Below the pieces are notes generated by a model. That model was given only the letters and a program-made list of their open reading frames with translations. It searched no databases and was not told where the DNA came from. A program made the translations under genes and the position numbers. A stretch of DNA of 7,680 nt from Actinomycetota bacterium (lineage in GTDB: Bacteria > Actinomycetota > Thermoleophilia > Gaiellales > Gaiellaceae): assembly GCA_013812465.1 (NCBI GenBank), contig JACCTK010000144.1, positions 1 through 7,680 of the forward strand. Reading direction: 5' to 3'. Shown piece after piece: positions 6,518 through 7,680 of the stretch; position 1 is the first letter of the stretch, and each line of letters starts with the position of its first letter.

Positions 6518-7160
6518 TCAAGCCTCTCGGGGGAACACGACGCAGTGTCCGCCACGATGTGACCTAGCGCGACTTGGGCTTTGGCTTGGGCAGGCAGGGT
6601 CGGGATTCGCGTAATGCCAGACGTCGTCACAAAGCTCGTTCAGCGCGCGCTCCAGATCCGGAGAGAGGTTGTGGACGCGATGGCCTCGGCCGATGTGGTG
6701 AACGAAATTCCAGACAGCTTCGCCTAGTGGAAGGAGAGTCCGCCCCGAAATAGCGGTAGTCGTCGCTCACCAACACCGTCGCCCGCTCGTAGTCCGAGAA
6801 TGAACCGAGATCGTGGCGGAGATGCTCGTCCCGGACGTCACTCTCGTCGGACCAATGGAACTGCGCGTCCTCCCTGTGTGTGAAGGTTCCGTCGCTTCGC
6901 CATTTGTAGATGCGATCCGGACGCCCTGGGTACCGGCGCTGGCGATAGTAGTCGCCACCGGGAATCGCTTTGGCCACGCGCGCGACGTAGATAAGCCGAT
7001 TGTCGGAGTGAAGGCTGTTCGCGGCGAACCCGAAGATGAGGTCGCCGGGCTTCGCCTTCTTGCGAATCATGGGCTTGCAGATCGCCAGCGAGAGCAGGCC
7101 ATTCACGACACATGGCGCTCCGCCATCATCGGTCGTGAGCTTGTAGACGAACAACGACAC
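6518..7160 (-). pseudogene. Nucleotide modification associated domain 2 (Nmad2) protein, frameshifted
   Basis: Recognised as Nmad2, a family predicted to accompany DNA base modification and often found next to Nmad3; activity unknown. The first frame gives 'VSLFVYKLTTDDGGAPCV' (1-18), 'LAICKPMIRKKAKPGDLIFGFAAN' (25-48), 'LIYVARVAKAI' (56-66), 'YYRQRRYPGRPDRIYKW' (71-87) and 'ATVLVSDDYRYFGADS' (127-142). It then degenerates into Arg/Ser-rich sequence ending at 6627. The next frame continues sensibly from about 6736: 'LPLGEAVWNFVHHIGRGHRVHN', on to a stop at 6518-6520. The break near 6737 needs one extra or two missing bases. The corrected protein is about 214 aa, and its stop touches the Nmad3 GTG, which supports the correction. 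Start: GTG at 7160 fits the family N-terminus, with a weak GAAAG 7 nt upstream; an in-frame GTG at 7202 would add 14 residues. The last 35 residues are less convincing. Confidence 0.75.
6523..6528 (-). promoter_or_regulatory. Ribosome binding site of the Nmad3 gene
   Basis: GAGAGG on the minus strand, 5 nt upstream of GTG at 6517. It lies within the last codons of the corrected Nmad2 reading frame. It settles GTG 6517 as the Nmad3 start and implies translational coupling between the two genes. Confidence 0.65.
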
Positions 7161-7191
7161 GCGATCGCTTTCAACCACGAGACACGATGCG

Positions 7192-7213
7192 CAGTCCAGC
7201 ACAAACAGTCCAG
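7192..7213. repeat. Paired 8-bp direct repeats upstream of the Nmad2 gene
   Basis: CAGTCCAG occurs at 7192-7199 and again at 7206-7213, with CACAAA between, a 14-bp period. The pair is 32-53 nt upstream of the Nmad2 GTG at 7160, in the divergent gap towards the membrane-protein remnant. It could be an operator for a regulator not encoded in the window, but 8-bp repeats can arise by chance. If the Nmad2 start were GTG 7202, half of this would be coding. No convincing -10/-35 promoter pair was found in the rest of the 7161-7294 gap. Confidence 0.35.
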
Positions 7214-7294
7214 GCTATGGGCGCGAGTTCCCGCGGGTGATCGAGCTCCGTCCCCTTCGTCAGGCAAGATGTTGCCATCAGAGACGACAGAACA

Positions 7295-7560
7295 TTGGAG
7301 AGCTTCGCGTTCGACGCCGCGATACGAGCGCTCGACAAGCAGGAAAGGGTGCCCGACGAGCTTCGCGCCCGGACGGGCCTTCTCCTGATGATCCGAGCGA
7401 GATACAGCGCCGGCTGGTGTACGACATGCAACGCTTCTGGGAGGGCAACGACGCCGCGTTGCATCGATTGTTCCGAGGATTTCGTGTAGCCGCGGCAGCT
7501 CTGGTCATCGAGATCGGACTGCTGCTCGTCTTTGTCAGCGATACTTTGCTCTGGGAGTGA
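7295..7560 (+). pseudogene. Remnant of a small two-transmembrane protein with its middle missing
   Basis: Two recognisable pieces sit in different frames. The first, from a TTG at 7295, reads 'FAFDAAIRALDKQERVPDELRARTGLLL', which resembles the N-terminal helix and start of the first membrane segment of short actinobacterial membrane proteins. At about 7385-7396 this frame fails. The adjacent frame begins 'DDPSEIQRRLVYDMQRFW' and runs through a second hydrophobic segment 'AAAALVIEIGLLLVFVSDTL' to TGA at 7558-7560. Proteins of this layout that I remember are about 160 aa, with the rest of TM1 and a linker between these pieces, so roughly 60-75 residues seem to be deleted out of frame. That family comparison is from memory and I cannot name the family. 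TTG is the only usual start codon after the in-frame TGA at 7238, and its ribosome binding site is poor. Function unknown. It is divergent from the Nmad2 gene. Confidence 0.55.
7553..7557 (+). promoter_or_regulatory. Ribosome binding site of the proline-rich ORF
   Basis: GGGAG ends 8 nt before GTG at 7566. It lies within the last codons of the preceding membrane-protein remnant, so translation of the two was probably coupled. Confidence 0.55.
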
Positions 7561-7565
7561 TCAAC

Positions 7566-7680
7566 GTGCCGAAGCCCACACCTCCGCCGCCACCTCCTCC
7601 GACGCCGAACGTCGGGTTACCCGAAACCCGTGGAGGGAGCCCAGATCGGCGGAAGTCCTCAATAGCGCAGGAGTGTGCAT
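7566..7680 (+). CDS. Proline-rich small protein, C-terminus beyond the window
   Basis: An open frame of 38 codons reaching the window edge without a stop. It starts GTG at 7566, preceded by GGGAG at good spacing, and begins only 5 nt after the stop of the membrane-protein remnant. The visible residues are VPKPTPPPPPPPTPNVG followed by a polar, charged stretch (LPETRGGSPDRRKSSIAQ). The seven-proline run and lack of hydrophobic sequence suggest a disordered, extended segment. Function unknown. The close spacing suggests it was cotranscribed with the two-transmembrane protein. A short frame like this may also be an accidental opening, so the call rests mainly on the ribosome binding site and spacing. 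Confidence 0.5.
   Translation, partial: MPKPTPPPPPPPTPNVGLPETRGGSPDRRKSSIAQECA

Noticed and set aside
5960..6562. Long plus-strand open frame of 200 codons opposite Nmad3.
   Set aside because: It has no recognisable motifs and lies antisense to a gene with a full set of family blocks; it is a high-GC shadow.
6394..6630. Minus-strand frame of 78 codons between the Nmad genes.
   Set aside because: It is the third frame of the region; the corrected Nmad2 C-terminus explains the same bases with family-like sequence.
7615..7633. Small hairpin GGGTT/AACCC near the window end.
   Set aside because: Only a 5-bp stem, in a GC-rich stretch within an open frame; expected by chance.

Overview
The window is GC-rich, tightly packed bacterial DNA with many GTG starts, very short intergenic gaps and genes on both strands. 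A PimA-like GT4 glycosyltransferase coupled to a membrane flippase-like protein, a compact glycerate kinase and general codon use point to a soil actinobacterium. A member of the Thermoleophilia is my best guess, from family resemblance only. No rRNA, tRNA, CRISPR array, insertion sequence or replication origin was seen.

Left part (1-3603): a stand-alone cyclic-nucleotide-binding-domain protein on the plus strand faces a three-gene minus-strand operon. In transcription order the operon encodes a GT4 glycosyltransferase, a polytopic membrane protein of the LPG-synthase-TM (UPF0104) family and a glycerate kinase. All three overlap (4 nt and 26 nt), so they are probably transcribed and translated together.

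Middle (3604-5595): a divergent intergenic region holds a strong near-palindromic hairpin. It leads into a plus-strand pair: a ring-cleaving extradiol dioxygenase of the MhqO/LinE type, carrying a 30-nt palindrome inside its coding sequence, and 8 nt later an ADP-ribosylglycohydrolase broken by one apparent single-base deletion.

Right part (5596-7680): local GC falls (about 55-57% in hand-counted lines, against 65-78% in two lines of the left part) and content becomes accessory. Two minus-strand genes, transcribed Nmad2 then Nmad3, encode 'nucleotide modification associated domain' proteins, families predicted by comparative genomics to work around modified DNA bases. Nmad3 is intact. Nmad2 needs a frameshift correction, and once corrected its stop abuts the Nmad3 start (TGAGTG). 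Divergent from them lies what looks like a plus-strand gene for a small two-transmembrane protein whose middle is missing, followed by a proline-rich small ORF leaving the window.

Three disrupted genes within about 2.1 kb suggest either a decaying accessory/defence island or local assembly errors. The sequence alone cannot separate these. The most interesting candidate system is the Nmad2-Nmad3 module and its divergently oriented membrane-protein neighbour.
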